This document shows, in pieces, positions 36,356-48,154 of a stretch of 64,000 nt of DNA. The notes under the pieces were generated by a model. That model did not search any database, was not told where the DNA came from, and was given only the letters and a program-made list of their open reading frames with translations. The stretch is from Metopolophium dirhodum (Eukaryota > Arthropoda > Insecta > Hemiptera > Aphididae), in NCBI RefSeq assembly GCF_019925205.1, contig NC_083560.1, positions 103,692,083 through 103,756,082 on the forward strand, written 5' to 3'. Both the position numbers and the translations under genes were made by a program. Within the stretch, counting starts at the first letter, position 1, and each line of letters begins with the position of its first letter.

Positions 36356-37159
36356 ATATAGCAATAATAATAATGTTCATGCAATGTGACGACGATGCTT
36401 GCGTGCATAAAACTACCTGCAAACATGACAAAAAAAAATAAACCTGCGACACGTGTCGTTTCGATTTGTTACTGCTGCGCTGTACATATATTATATTCCT
36501 ATGCAGAAGTAGGCTTTTTTTGTTTTGTTCGTCTCGACCAAACTAAAGGTACAAGTGATATTGTACATAATATTAGTAATATCGTATAACGGATTTAGAA
36601 ATGTGAAAAAGTGGGAGGGAGTGGGAGGAGGTGGACTAAATTATTTTCATGAACAAATACAATTATAATTTTAGTACATAAAAGAATACCTATAGATAGC
36701 AATATTATAGTCAAGATTTTTATTTATACTTTAAATAGGTAATAAATGGATTTTTACTTTTTATACTATACATAGGGACCAGGAAACATAGATATTCATT
36801 ATCTCGAAAAGTATATTGACTTCAGTATAAAATTAAAACATTTCTAGACAAGAACTTTTACGACATGCATAAGTCTATAATGGATTTGTGTTTTTTAATA
36901 ATTTTACATTATTTTATGACAACATCCATTTCTGATGTAAACAACACATTTTTGCCGAGGCTTAAAATATAAAAACTCAATATCGATCCATATAATTACC
37001 GATATTATTCCACCTACATATTGGTGCACTAATCAGCTCATCTAAATCTTAAATTGTCATAAGCTATGAGTTACTAACTATTATACTGGTTAGTAATGTA
37101 ACAAACATAAGATAACACATTCGTATGATAAATTATAACATGATGATGATACATTCTAC

Positions 37160-37546
37160 TTGAATATGAAATCAAAAAATATTATAATGTATAGTAATGT
37201 AAAAAGAGCGAAAAACTTGAATAATTACAACGATATAAAAGACTACAAAATATGTAAGCATACGAAAAAATGCATACCCATGTGTTTATTTAAAAATTCT
37301 CATCAAGAAGATTGTGAAAACGTTTTTTTTTTTCGCTTTAATGAGTGTTTACCGTCAAAAGAATCGCCCTGTATATACGATCAAAGCATTTTAACGAATT
37401 CGTATTGTTTCTTGTACCGAGAAGAAAGCGAGAGAAAAACCTACGTACACCGTTTGTCGTCAAACCATCGAGCAACCTACGGACAGTTATTATGTCGAAT
37501 GATCTCAAGCGCGGTACCTAGTGAAAATCTGACAGAGCAAAATTAA
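37160..37546 (+). CDS. Unassigned open frame, about 126 codons from ATG
   Basis: This is the longest open frame in the window. The first ATG is at 37166; the codon at 37160 is TTG. The peptide is lysine- and cysteine-rich (C-K-H-T-K-K-C-I-P-M-C then E-N-V-F-F-F-R-F-N-E-C), polar, without signal peptide or membrane segment, and interrupted in DNA by a T12 run. AATAAA overlaps 37560-37565, 14 bases after the stop, which is closer than usual. The sequence around it is more balanced in composition than its flanks. I do not recognise a family. It may be an orphan gene, an exon or chance. Confidence 0.2.
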   Translation: MNMKSKNIIMYSNVKRAKNLNNYNDIKDYKICKHTKKCIPMCLFKNSHQEDCENVFFFRFNECLPSKESPCIYDQSILTNSYCFLYREESERKTYVHRLSSNHRATYGQLLCRMISSAVPSENLTEQN

Positions 37547-37549
37547 TAT

Positions 37550-40380
37550 TGAAAGAAAAAATAAACAGTGAGCGAGTCACGTGCACTGCAACGACTTACG
37601 CGTATGGCAACTGTGGTGTTACGACTAAACTGCAACAAAATATAACAATAATATGATCGGTGGTGGGTAACATTTTAAGTGCAACGCGCGTGTAATTTAA
37701 ATACGAGTTAGTCATAATATTATTTTAAAACGATAAATAGATATTATAGTTTATACGTTTATGGTTTTTCAGCTGTCTTGCGAAATAAATACATATTACG
37801 AAGATATGGAGTAGAATATGTGTTTGGTCGGCGCCTACTTCGAAATATGTAATTATGTTGTCTCCGGCCTTAGTGTACTTTCTGAGTAATAAAAAAATAA
37901 CAATATTATAATATATTACGCATTATAATAATTGTATCGTTTTAAAACCTATCCCACCCCGTAAAATACATTTACAATATGGTTTTCACGACTGTGCCGC
38001 TATAATATTATGATTCTGACAGTTTTCACTCAACACCGCTGTTATAATAAATATTATAATACATATTATCATATACAATGCCGATTCAGATTCTGTAGTG
38101 GCTTTGATATTTGGTTACAGAAAAAAAATATACATTTTAAATATCAAACAGGGATTTACTAGACGGATACAGACATAGCGGGTACAAACTATGGTTTTTG
38201 CATCAAAAGGCTAAAATATAATGGTGTGTTTCATTTAAATATTAAATTTAGATTTATATTTAAAAAAGCTCCTATAATGTGCAGCTTAAAAATAAAAAAT
38301 TAGGTTCCATTTAGGTTATGTATATTACGTATCTGTACTGGCGGAATCGATATGCTATATATATTAGTGACATAACTGATGTCTTAGGGTCTCATTACAA
38401 TTCTCTGATATTTTTACTTCGTCAATGCAAAAAATAATAAAAAACAAACAATAAATCATACTAAACAGCAATTTCATCCAAAAAATCTTTTATAACTGTT
38501 AATAATAATATTAACCTTAAATCTAATCCAATAAATATTATTTTACAAAAAAAATCAGCCCATCTTGTTTGTTTAATTGATATTTTAAACGATTTTAATC
38601 ACTCAAAATCTCACTTCTAAATAAATAAGTATAATGATAATGGTATAGATTCCGCAGAAAGGTTATATAAATAAATTGTCAAATATTATGCTACACGAAT
38701 GTATTATAACAAATACCAAAACTATTTTGGGACACACTTTTGTCCATATTATAGGCTTTTAAGTTTTAATTAATATTACCGTACAGAAATGGAGAGCTAT
38801 TTTAAGCCATATCATAATACTATATAGGCTGTAGGACGTAGGTATATGTAATTTATGAATTTTTTGTTGGCGTTCCTATTCCTAGTGTTACAATAACAAT
38901 GAATAATCAACAAAACGTTTATGTACATTTTTATATTTTCCTCATTCCTCTCAGAATCTAAAATCTTTTTTAAAAATGTATCATCAGTACCTATAGTTGA
39001 GTAATATCATTGATTATACAATCAATGGTAGTATATTATAATGTAGCTATATAATAGGTACCTACCTATAATTACTTTGAACAACTGTAATAATATAATC
39101 ATAAATACATAAAAAAAAAATCATAAATCAAGAGACGTGACCATCTATAATAACGAACAATTTTTAACTTTGGACAGTTTTGTGTATTTTCTAGAATTGT
39201 CGGTAGTGTCAATAATATAGGTAGTACTGCACTCGATTATTTAAAAAAAAAAATTTACTGTTTATTGTCGTTTACCCATCACAAGTATGCTCCCAGCTGA
39301 ATAGTCACGTTCTGGTTTTTCTTATATCGCGGTGGAATGATTCTTAATATTGCATTGACTGCACTCATAAAAGCAATAACGTCGTAAAAAATTCATAAAC
39401 ATTTGAGCATTTAACTTAGGTACCTATACCAATATTCTTTTAATCAACACATAAAAAAAAAAAAATAAAAAATATTCCGTGATCTATTTCTTTTCTAAGG
39501 TTGTCATAACTCATAAGACACAAGACGTCTATTTCATGTGATTCATCTAAATACATACATATTTAAGTATTTATAACTTACCTATATTCTTTTAATCAAA
39601 ATGCCAAAAAAACTAATCCATATTCTTAGGACTTAGTTCTATATTTTCGTTTCTACGGATGTCGTAAGATGCAATTATTGTATTCGTTCTTACCGCTTAA
39701 AATACGATTTAGCAATTTTTTTTTCATTTAAAACATGTTGCGTTTATGTTTCATGCGATTTGTTTAAACCGTTGATTGGGTTCTACTTCACTGTTTTCTA
39801 TTTCACACGATTTGAGATTGGTATTGTACGCATTTCGCTAATCTCTGGACGTAACCATAATAATATTATCGTCTTGACGCGTAGAAGAACAATCGGTGTA
39901 GGTACTACATTATTGCATATTATACAACGCACGCGCGTCGTAATGTCTCACGCACAAAACCTCGTCGTCGAGACCTGAATTCTAGTTTGATATTCATAAT
40001 TTAAAGCGAAGCGAAAAAAACAAAAAAAACGTCTCGATTAAAAGAGCTAGGTTAGTATGATATTATATAATATTTTATATTATGTCGTAAACGTTTCGCG
40101 TTTGGGATTGCATCGATCGGGCACGACGAGAATAGCAGTCACCGATGACTTAAACGAGTAACGACGAAACAAAAAAAAAAACTGTATAATATAATACACA
40201 ATACATATGGGTACATAACCTATGTCGGTTAAATGACGTTTGCGCACTATTCATAATGGCGCACATAACTATACTTGTACGTAAGATAAAATGACCCAGA
40301 AAAAAAATTAGATGGGAATTATACCTATATTATATTGCCGAGACAGCTTACCGTTGACATTAATTACGATTACTGCGTAT
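37550..40380. other. Noncoding stretch
   Basis: CpG-enriched at 37565-37690 and 39880-40180 but otherwise AT-rich. The 72-codon frame at 39760-39978 is not recognisable. A repeat A end scrap lies at 38944-38962. Confidence 0.5.
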
Positions 40381-40389
40381 AACAGTACA

Positions 40390-40438
40390 CGATGTGTATA
40401 ACATATTAGATAGGTACCTAGGTAATCTATACACATCG
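40390..40438. repeat. Hairpin with 11-bp perfect outer stem
   Basis: cgatgtgtata (40390-40400) and tatacacatcg (40428-40438) are exact reverse complements. The inner part is itself close to palindromic around taggtaccta, so the dyad extends imperfectly to the centre. It overlaps the start of the Helitron-like stretch that follows. Confidence 0.6.
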
Positions 40439-40604
40439 AAATGGATGTTGATCTGTCTGTAAAAGACTCAAAACTACTGCAGGACTGTTTTCAATAAAAG
40501 TCATATCAATAGATTTCTTCAGACTTGGACCGTCTTCGTGAATTTAAGGTGTGGCGCCCGGTGGCGGTACAAACTTGGCCGTACAAAATATATATGGCTC
40601 TTAA
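40424..40604 (+). mobile_element. Helitron-like fragment, first of two
   Basis: Starts tctatacacatcgaaatgg, then gttgatctgtctgtaaaaga and actcaaaactactgcagga, words shared with the conserved 5' region of insect Helitron-like repeats (TCTATATATA...GTTTGTCTGT...ACTACTGGACCGATTTT). A ggcgcccggtggcgg stretch near its right side resembles the 3' terminal hairpin region. No exact CTRR terminus was identified. Confidence 0.35.
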
Positions 40605-40849
40605 TCTATATAATATAATATATAAATGAAAGTTTGTCTGTGTGTCAATGTCACTGAACTCCTCCTAAACGGCTGGATCGATTTTGACGAAATTGTTTGT
40701 GTGTGTTTGAGTGGTTCCCTGGATAATTAGATTCACAATTGGATCCGGTAGGTATGTACAACCCGGACACCCGAAAGGAGTTGAACAATCTCAATTTTTT
40801 TTAAGAGTTGTCATTTTTTACGGGAAACGAAGTGCGCGGGATCAACTAG
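40605..40849 (+). mobile_element. Nonautonomous Helitron-like element
   Basis: The 5' end is TCTATATAATATAAT followed by aaatgaaagtttgtctgtgtg and then aacggctggatcgattttgac, a layout well known from insect Helitrons. The 3' end is gaagtgcgcgggatcaaCTAG followed by T. Insertion between A and T and the TC...CTAG termini fit the Helitron rule; there are no TIRs or target duplication, as expected. Length is about 245 bp, with no Rep/helicase coding. Confidence 0.6.
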
Positions 40850-42240
40850 TATTTTATAAGACAAATACCAATTTTATATTTTAGTAAATATAATTTCATA
40901 AATATATTTTACTCGTATATAAGTAATTATCTTTATTGGTTTTGAAATTATAGTTATTAATATTAATTTGTAATTACCTATGTTATAATATATAAGTCGT
41001 TAAGATTTTCCGAGTATAATCAAATATACCAGACTAAATGTTCCATATTTTTATTATCTATAAGTATAACCATATGCTTCATATTTTCTAAACCGTTATC
41101 GTTGACTAATACCATTAGACATTGAGCTTTAATAACTCAGAAACTACTCGTCAAAATGTTCATACAGAATTTATTTAAATGAGAAAATGAGAAAATCATC
41201 TGCTTTAAAATTAACAGTAAAAAAAACGTTCGCATTTGAAAAAATCATATGTCTTCTGTCTCAGATTATACTCTTGTACAATTGATAAAACATCTATGCA
41301 TTTTAAAACATAGTCTATATAATAAATTAAATTTAAAACTTTTAAAAATCAAAACTTGAATACATTTTAACTATAGGTACCTAATCAATTTAATTACCAT
41401 TAATAATCCATTTTGATTTTAAAAGAAAAATATCTGTTCGACTATTTACTTCAAAAAAAATGTGAATATAATTTTTATTGCCACACTATACTCATTCCTT
41501 GAAAAAAAAACAACTGAGTATTTTAAAACATGGTTTTTAAGAATACTTAAAACTTCCAAAAATGTTTTCGTTCGGGAAAAAATATGTCTTTACTCAGTAT
41601 AGTTTAGAATACTCATTCAAAAGAAAAAAACCATCTAGTTATTATGAAAAAAAGTCTCAGTAGGTGTACTAAAAAAAAAACTTCCAAAAATAAAAATTTG
41701 AATATCTGTTTAAACATAGAATAAAAAGGGAAGTTAACCTCAATTCACCTATTATATACACTTATGTATTAATTGTCATGTTTTAGTGCACACACGTCAA
41801 CCTACATATTATATTATATAATATATCTATTTATTATTATTATAATATAGTATCTAATATTATAATATATACCAAGGTACGCATAAGCATACCATACTTC
41901 CGCCGGTACTTCTCGGTTGTTATATATTGGTATAATCGATGATAATAAATGGTATTAGATATTATGCTTGCCATAGTGTCCTCACACACACACACTAGAT
42001 TAGGTTAGAGCACTAATAACATACACTACAATTTATTATAATACATTGTACGGAAATATAACTAATTATTGGAGTGGGCGAAAGCTCACTAATTATAGTG
42101 GTGAACTTCGTGGGTCTATATCAAATATTAATACAGATATTCTATTTATTTTATATTTTACATTTGGATTTTACAGCAATGCGTGTTTATAAAAAAAATT
42201 ATATTTAGCCAATTCACGCTGGCGTTTCAACTGCTAGTTG
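40850..42240. other. AT-rich noncoding stretch with (CA)n
   Basis: A (CA)6-7 tract lies at 41983-41997. No gene is visible. Confidence 0.55.
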
Positions 42241-42246
42241 TGTCAT

Positions 42247-42525
42247 TTATTTTACGCCAAAATAATATCTTATCGATTCGTTGAACAATAAATTATCAAC
42301 ATATTTCATTGGACTGTATTTTCGCCATTGGGTTAGTTTGTACTTTTTCACTGCCAAATGACCATAAAAATATTTTTTAAAAATTACCCTAAATACGAAC
42401 ATCTCATTCAAGAGGTTTTTCACAATTTGTATAAAACTGTACAAGTATGAAGTATAGATACATATTACGTTAGATGTAAGCTCATCAACTTGTGACCGCA
42501 CTTTTGCCATGGGTAAAATTAACAA
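42247..42525 (-). CDS. Unassigned minus-strand open frame, about 87 codons from ATG
   Basis: The frame is open from about 42545 to the stop at 42247-42249; the first ATG is at 42508-42510 (M-A-K-V-R-S-Q-V-D-E-L). The product mixes a hydrophobic middle with a basic C-terminal part (V-K-K-Y-K-L-T-Q-W-R-K-Y-S-P) and looks less biased than most random AT-rich frames. AATAAA overlaps the stop on the minus strand. There is no recognisable domain, signal peptide or splice context. Possible exon or decayed transposon protein. Confidence 0.2.
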   Translation of the reverse strand: MLILPMAKVRSQVDELTSNVICIYTSYLYSFIQIVKNLLNEMFVFRVIFKKYFYGHLAVKKYKLTQWRKYSPMKYVDNLLFNESIRYYFGVK

Positions 42526-42529
42526 TTGT

Positions 42530-44485
42530 GTAAGATCTACTATGAAATATCAAATGTATTCTAACCAAGCTATTCATCTAATAGAAACATTTTTTTTATT
42601 AAAAATAGACATTTCCAATACGTTTCCTCGTACATATCAGAAAATAAATATATTTTGGTATATCTGCCTCCATAGTTATTCATAAATATATTTGTGAACA
42701 TAATATATACAAATTAAATAACCTAGTTCACCTAGAAAAATTAAATGTAGGGCGATTTGCACCTATGTGACTATAATTGGTGTTATGAGCGGCCAACAGA
42801 AGAAGCATATTCATATTTCTATTATTCTAATTCCGTAGGTACTATTTAAAAATAATTTGGAAAAACTAACTAAAAAAACAGCGGACAACAAACAATTCAA
42901 ACAACTTTTAATTGTAATACCTAATAAGTCTTGACAATTTAATATAACTAATATTCCTCATAAATCGATTTTACTGGAATTAAAAAAAAAAAAGTTCAGC
43001 GCAAGGCTATATGAATATTTTACGAGCGTTAAAAATCAAATGTTGATTTTATCAGATATTTAATAATTTAATAATATATTATTAAAATAACGATTTTTCT
43101 GAATTTATTTTATTTTATTTTGCTGAATTTAAAAAATGTCAAATCTAGAATCTAAAAATATGCCACTATTAATTAAATAAAATTATATTTTTCTAATGTT
43201 TTTTTTTTTTCAACAAATGTCGATACTTTTTGCTTGTAAAAAAACTTGAAAATGTAATATTATATAATTAAGGTTTCAAGAAGGATCCAATTGCCAAGTG
43301 ATAACTTATAAGTAATGACTGATAAGTTATAACTTATTAGTAATAACTAACAAGTTATAAACTTATAATTTATAATAAATAAAGTAGTAACTTCTGCACC
43401 ATAACTATTAACGTTGATCATTGTCAATGTTTTATAATCAATGCAATATACAATCGCCTATATCAAAATACGTACCTATAAAAAAAATATATTTTCATGA
43501 CTTCGTTGATGTATTTCAAGAAGAGCAAGATTAAAAAATTTGAAATAATTCAAATTGAATACATAGCTTGTTATAAATGATGTTTCAAGTTTAAAACTCG
43601 TGCAATGAAAATGTTACTTAATGTGTTTTGATTTATTTACCTCTCACGAATACGAAAAACAAAAAGTAAAAAGCAAATATCTTATTGGTGATAAGAATCA
43701 AGTCGTTCTGGGAAGAGAGTCAATTATTTTCGAAACACTTCTTCTAATAATTATTACTTCTTCTTCTATATCAATGGATTAAGTTACTTTATTAATTATT
43801 ACTATATTACTTTTACACACTACTGTGTATTACAGAACAATATTGGACATTTTTTTTGCTCATTACTCAACTGAGCGATAAACTATATCAACAGATATTA
43901 GAACAAACTTTTAATACTTTATCTCGTCATACTGAAACGACAGTTTTTTCAGCAACTAATGAACTTACACAGTTCAGAGAGTTTTTGAAACTATGTAATC
44001 CATTTTTCCATGCAAGCATAGCAAATGCCAAGTGACGTAGTTACGTATTAAAAATAATTAAATTAGATTCAACATCAATTGTTTGATGAAGTTTTTGCAA
44101 GTACCTACCTAACAACACGAATAAATCTAATTATTCCAGAAGCAAAATAACAACATAATATACTCAGTCGCTTTAAAAAATCTACACGTATGACAAAACA
44201 CACTAATAGATCCAAACACTAAAATATTTGACTTCGTGTACAGAAATAACATATAAATATAATACTAAATACATACTTCTATGATTGGCAATCAAAATAA
44301 AATTTTAAATAATATAATTTCATTATATATCATAATCAGTTCACTGATCAGTTCACTGTAATGTAGTGCAGTGTGTTAAATATGAATTAAATTACATTAT
44401 ACTGTAGCACACAAAAAAGATTCTGAGAAAAAGCACTCTTACCTATCATGTTTTACAAAGGATATTTTATAATGTATTTATATTA
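42530..44485. other. AT-rich noncoding stretch
   Basis: A local cluster of ataacttataagt and gataagttataactta words at 43300-43370 forms several small dyads. A repeat A left-type scrap (gattctgagaaaaagc) lies near 44419. No gene. Confidence 0.5.
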
Positions 44486-44492
44486 CCATAAG

Positions 44493-45394
44493 CAGTCTTG
44501 TAAATACTTAAAAAAAACTTTGAATACTTTTAAAATTTAGTACTTGGAAAGTATTTGTATTTAAAAATCAAATACTTTTCTATGAGTACTTTTCAAAATT
44601 AAAAAGAATTTTTCGAAACATTTCCGATTGGATTTTTTAATCATAATACATGAGGTATATTATTTTATTTATAATTAAAATCAAATTATTATACATTTAT
44701 TTGAATATTAATTGATTGTTTTGTAATTCATTAATAACTGTTTATTGCTTAAAATTAAAAAAAACTCATTTTTATTTATATTTATTTTTAGTTTAAAATG
44801 GAGTAGGTTTTACTAAGTTATAAAGATAGTTGAATGTGACATCATAACTTATTCAAATTATTTTTTTTTATTATTATTATTGATCCTCAAGCCCGGCATA
44901 TATAGCCATTAGCTGATTGTAGGGTTGTATTGTGGTGGTGGTAGGGTTTGTAACTGTGAGTTTTTACACGTGAGTGCTTGTGTTTGGCAGAATTTTTAAG
45001 TGGGTGCCCGTAGGTATCTGCCATGCTCGGGTGGGAGATGGCAGCCTTTCTCTCCGGACACCGAGACTGCCCTAAGAAAAATGTCACCCGTAGCCGGGGG
45101 TTCGAACCGGTGCCGGTGCGCATCACAACCGACGCCTTAGTCCGCTCGGCCACTCCGTCCCCCTTATTCAAATTAGTAGGTAATAATAATTAATTATAAA
45201 ATATATTTTCTTAACTTATTCAAATAAGTAAAATAAAAAAAGTATGTGAAAAGTATTTAAATACTTTTCAAGTTTGTTTCAAAATATTTTTTCTTAAAAG
45301 TATTTTAAATGTATTTTAAATACCTACTTTTTGAATGTATGTATTTGGACCTGTATTTAAAAACAATTTTTTAAGTAGTTTAGACTACAAGACT
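44493..45394. mobile_element. CAGTCTTGTA-type element, second copy, interrupted by a SINE
   Basis: Left end cagtcttgtaaatactt; right end ctacaagactc, its near reverse complement. Both halves carry many agtatttaaatacttttc-type words in inverted orientation, like the element at 2554-3225. The SINE at 44861-45162 splits it. Without the SINE and one target copy it would be about 590 bp. No target duplication of its own was found, so the class is uncertain. Confidence 0.5.
44861..45162 (-). mobile_element. tRNA-derived SINE with 13-bp target duplication
   Basis: Read on the minus strand, the 5' end is tRNA-like. The A box TGGCCGAGCGG is at 45142-45152 and the B box GGTTCGAACC at 45099-45108, about 34 bases apart, with a leading ggggacggag. 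This fits a tRNA-Ser or tRNA-Leu ancestor. A unique body follows and the 3' tail is (AAT)n with an A-run at 44861-44880. Identical 13-mers cttattcaaatta flank it at 44848-44860 and 45163-45175. The 94-codon frame over it is the SINE read as protein. Internal Pol III promoter boxes look intact, so it may still be transcribed. Confidence 0.9.
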
Positions 45395-45680
45395 CGAAGT
45401 AGTTTATTTTCAATTCATAATATTATGGTAGTTTAAATTATTTTTTTACCAATACATTGGATATTTAAATTATAAAAAATAAAAATTGATATAAGTATAA
45501 ATTACTTGCAAAAAAAATAACTAAAATCGATATTTATTTTTTCAATTTAACATCCAATTTTGTTAAAATGTTAACTTTAACGGCTTATAATATAAATTGG
45601 TGACCAACTCAATGGCAAGGTATGTACACGTCTTGAAATTTACAATACTTAAAGCAGAGAGAGCTCGCCGGTTTTTAAGA

Positions 45681-45753
45681 ACCAATTGCATTGGTCATAC
45701 TATATAAGAAGTTAAACTCTGTTGTTAACAAACGTTTACTTGAGTTTATTATA
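45681..45753 (+). promoter_or_regulatory. Candidate core promoter: CCAAT dyad, TATA box, short 5' UTR
   Basis: accaat tgc attggt (45681-45695) is a perfect pair of inverted CCAAT boxes. It lies immediately upstream of tatataag (45701-45708). Transcription would be expected to start near 45731, giving a leader of about 23 bases before the ATG at 45754, which has A at -3. This order and spacing are typical of strongly expressed small insect genes. Confidence 0.45.
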
Positions 45754-45784
45754 ATGCAAAAATACGCACTTCACATTTTGTTGG
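45754..45784 (+). CDS. Candidate first coding exon with hydrophobic start (signal peptide-like), partial
   Basis: ATG at 45754 gives M-Q-K-Y-A-L-H-I-L-L, then one base of the next codon and a consensus donor G|GTGAGT at 45785 (phase-1 intron). A tiny first exon holding only the beginning of a signal peptide, after a TATA promoter, is a common layout of insect cuticle and small secreted protein genes. That family suggestion is an inference. I could not find exon 2 downstream; the next 2 kb is AT-rich, and the protein-like pieces after 47900 read on the minus strand. Confidence 0.35.
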
Positions 45785-45789
45785 GTGAG

Positions 45790-47930
45790 TACTAGAATAG
45801 TATGATCAAACAAATATGTAATTAACATAGTTTTTTCATACTATATAAAATGATTAAGCAAATCTAAATATTAATATATATATACCTGTTCGTCTTAAAG
45901 TGATTTTAAAGTTTATTTTTTTTAGAGATTTTAAGTGAACTTAAAGACTAAAGTTATACAAACAGACAAAAAAAATATAGTGATTTTAAAATCATTGTAA
46001 CAGAAAATAAAATCTGAATCAACTATTATGCAAAATCAGAAAAACATTCTTTCATTGTTCCAATAACGAAACTGTTAATTTCGAACACGCGATTGTATTT
46101 GTGATACCAGTTGTAACGAAACTTTTTTATTTTATTCTGACTCATAATATATTATAATTGGTACCTATATGCTGCATTGTTCAACAAATAATTCAAAGCT
46201 CTTATAAAAAACTAAACAACTTATTAATATACAACCACTGCAGTATATATCAATTAAAATATAGGTAGGTACCTATAGTTGACCAACGTAAATGTTTCTA
46301 TGGAAGTAATTAATCTAAAATATCTGAAATATAATTATTTATGGGCGCTTAATACACTTTTTGTCTACAAAACAAAAAAGGTTTCTTAAATTTTAAAATT
46401 TGATAGTTTTTTATAGACAATATTCATAAGTTTAGATTCTTATAGTGATTGTAAATGATAATGTGAATTTTTTTTTTATCACGTCCATCACTTGTTTTTG
46501 AGTAGAAAATATTATACTCCAATTTTGAACTTTGAAGGTGATCGCTAGTATCGAATTGGATTTTTTATAATTGGTTAAAATTAGAAAATTTCTAGTAATT
46601 GTCAAAATTAAAAAAATTTAAAGTATGGAAAAATGGAAATATTAGCACAATACAGGTATTTAACGAAATTCTTTTATTTTGTTGTGATTGAAAAATGAAT
46701 AATTAGATGCTTACTCGAAATTTTACCAAATACACTTTACCTTACCATTTTCTTGACCCAATAACATTTTTAAAAATAATATTGTTGATCATTTTCAGCT
46801 ATTTATAAATTTTTTAAAGCATTGAATTGTCTTGTTAGAACTCAAAATATATTAACCATAAAAAAATTCCACAATTATATAAAATTATAGTTTTATATTC
46901 AGAATTACTTATTTTATCGCAGATTATTTTATGGCTAAAAATTCATATTTTTCAATGTTGTTTGCTTAGGATTAACAATTTAATATAGGGTTCTTTATAT
47001 GCTGATTTTACAGAATTTTTAAAATACAGAAAATGTGTATACATATTATTTTTGTAGTCATTTGAAGTTCAATTTTCAACGAAATTGGATATTCAAAGAA
47101 AAAATATTGATTTTTCCTTTCACGATTAAAGTTATTCTGTGGAAATTTAAAAAATATTAATAGTATTTCCTTGAAACATTTTGTCCTTATCTACATAATA
47201 TATTTTTATTTTCTATGAACATTAACATTTTTAAAATTGGTATTCAGATTAATTTAAAGCTATTTATATCATAAATAAATTATTCACACAGCTCTACGAT
47301 ATCTATTGACATGTGACCTATAAACTTAACAAACTATTCACAATGCTACATTATTATATACCTATTATAATAATAAGAATCATATTTTTATAGTGTCTGT
47401 GATGCTTTTGAAAAAAATAAGTAAATCCTACTGTTTTTTTAATAGGAAACTAAATTACTTGTAGACTATGAGTTATTTATTTAAGTAATTTTTAATTAAC
47501 TGTTAGCGTTCGAGTTAATATAAATAAGTTTTAAAATACTCTTAGAAATAGACGCTGACACAGTCTCCGCACAGAATCTTTTATTGTTGTATTCAATAAT
47601 TTATCATTAAATTCAAATGTTAACACATTGCAGTGAAATAGTCAATGAAAGGGTATACTATCGGAATATACTGCGCATAGCAGAGAAATTTAATGGGTTT
47701 GAAAAAAATTTTATTTGTTTCTATAATTTGTAAAATTTTGTGACATATATATTAGATATCTATAAGAAGTGTTTGAATACAATTGGGTTATTTACCATTG
47801 TTGTTTTCAAGCGTTTTAGAATGAGCTGTTTTAAGTAGGAATATGAATGATGGTGTAATTATAGATTTGAAATCTAATATAAAAACATTTAACAATGACC
47901 TAATGATAGTTTTGTAAAATTACTGTCGAA
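45790..47930. other. AT-rich noncoding stretch, possible intron; traces of repeat A
   Basis: If the exon at 45754 is real this would be intron. At 46433-46560 a minus-orientation, heavily eroded repeat A end may be present (ttagattcttatagtgattg, atcacgtccatcac). No exon is supported. Confidence 0.4.
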
Positions 47931-47939
47931 GGATTTAGT

Positions 47940-48065
47940 TTGTCGACACCAGAAGTGTCACGTGAGTGGGATTTTTGGTTGCTGGCAAGAAAGATGTGAT
48001 AATCCGGATGTCGCCTGTAGGCTGTCTTGATTCGCATGGGGACTTACAATTTAGGTGAGGGGGCT
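47940..48065 (-). pseudogene. Protein-like fragment, minus strand, unidentified
   Basis: The minus strand gives an open peptide running P-C-E-S-R-Q-P-T-G-D-I-R-I-I-T-S-F and on to T-H-V-T-L-L-V-S-T-N before a stop. The composition is GC-richer than the flanks and the peptide is not AT-biased. The plus strand also has a short cysteine-rich frame here. Possibly part of a transposon; not recognised. Confidence 0.2.
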
Positions 48066-48154
48066 TAACAGCGGGTTTTCGATATTTATGAAGTGGCATA
48101 TGGATTTTTTGAATTCCGTAGTTTGACCTATCCAGGTTACATTAACCTCAGGCA

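Noticed and set aside
45099..45152. Functional tRNA gene
   Set aside because: The Pol III boxes are present, but the acceptor stem cannot close, because the sequence beyond the T-arm continues into a SINE body.
44887..45171. 94-codon minus frame that could be listed as a protein
   Set aside because: It is the tRNA-derived SINE read through; the A and B boxes and target duplication explain the sequence fully.
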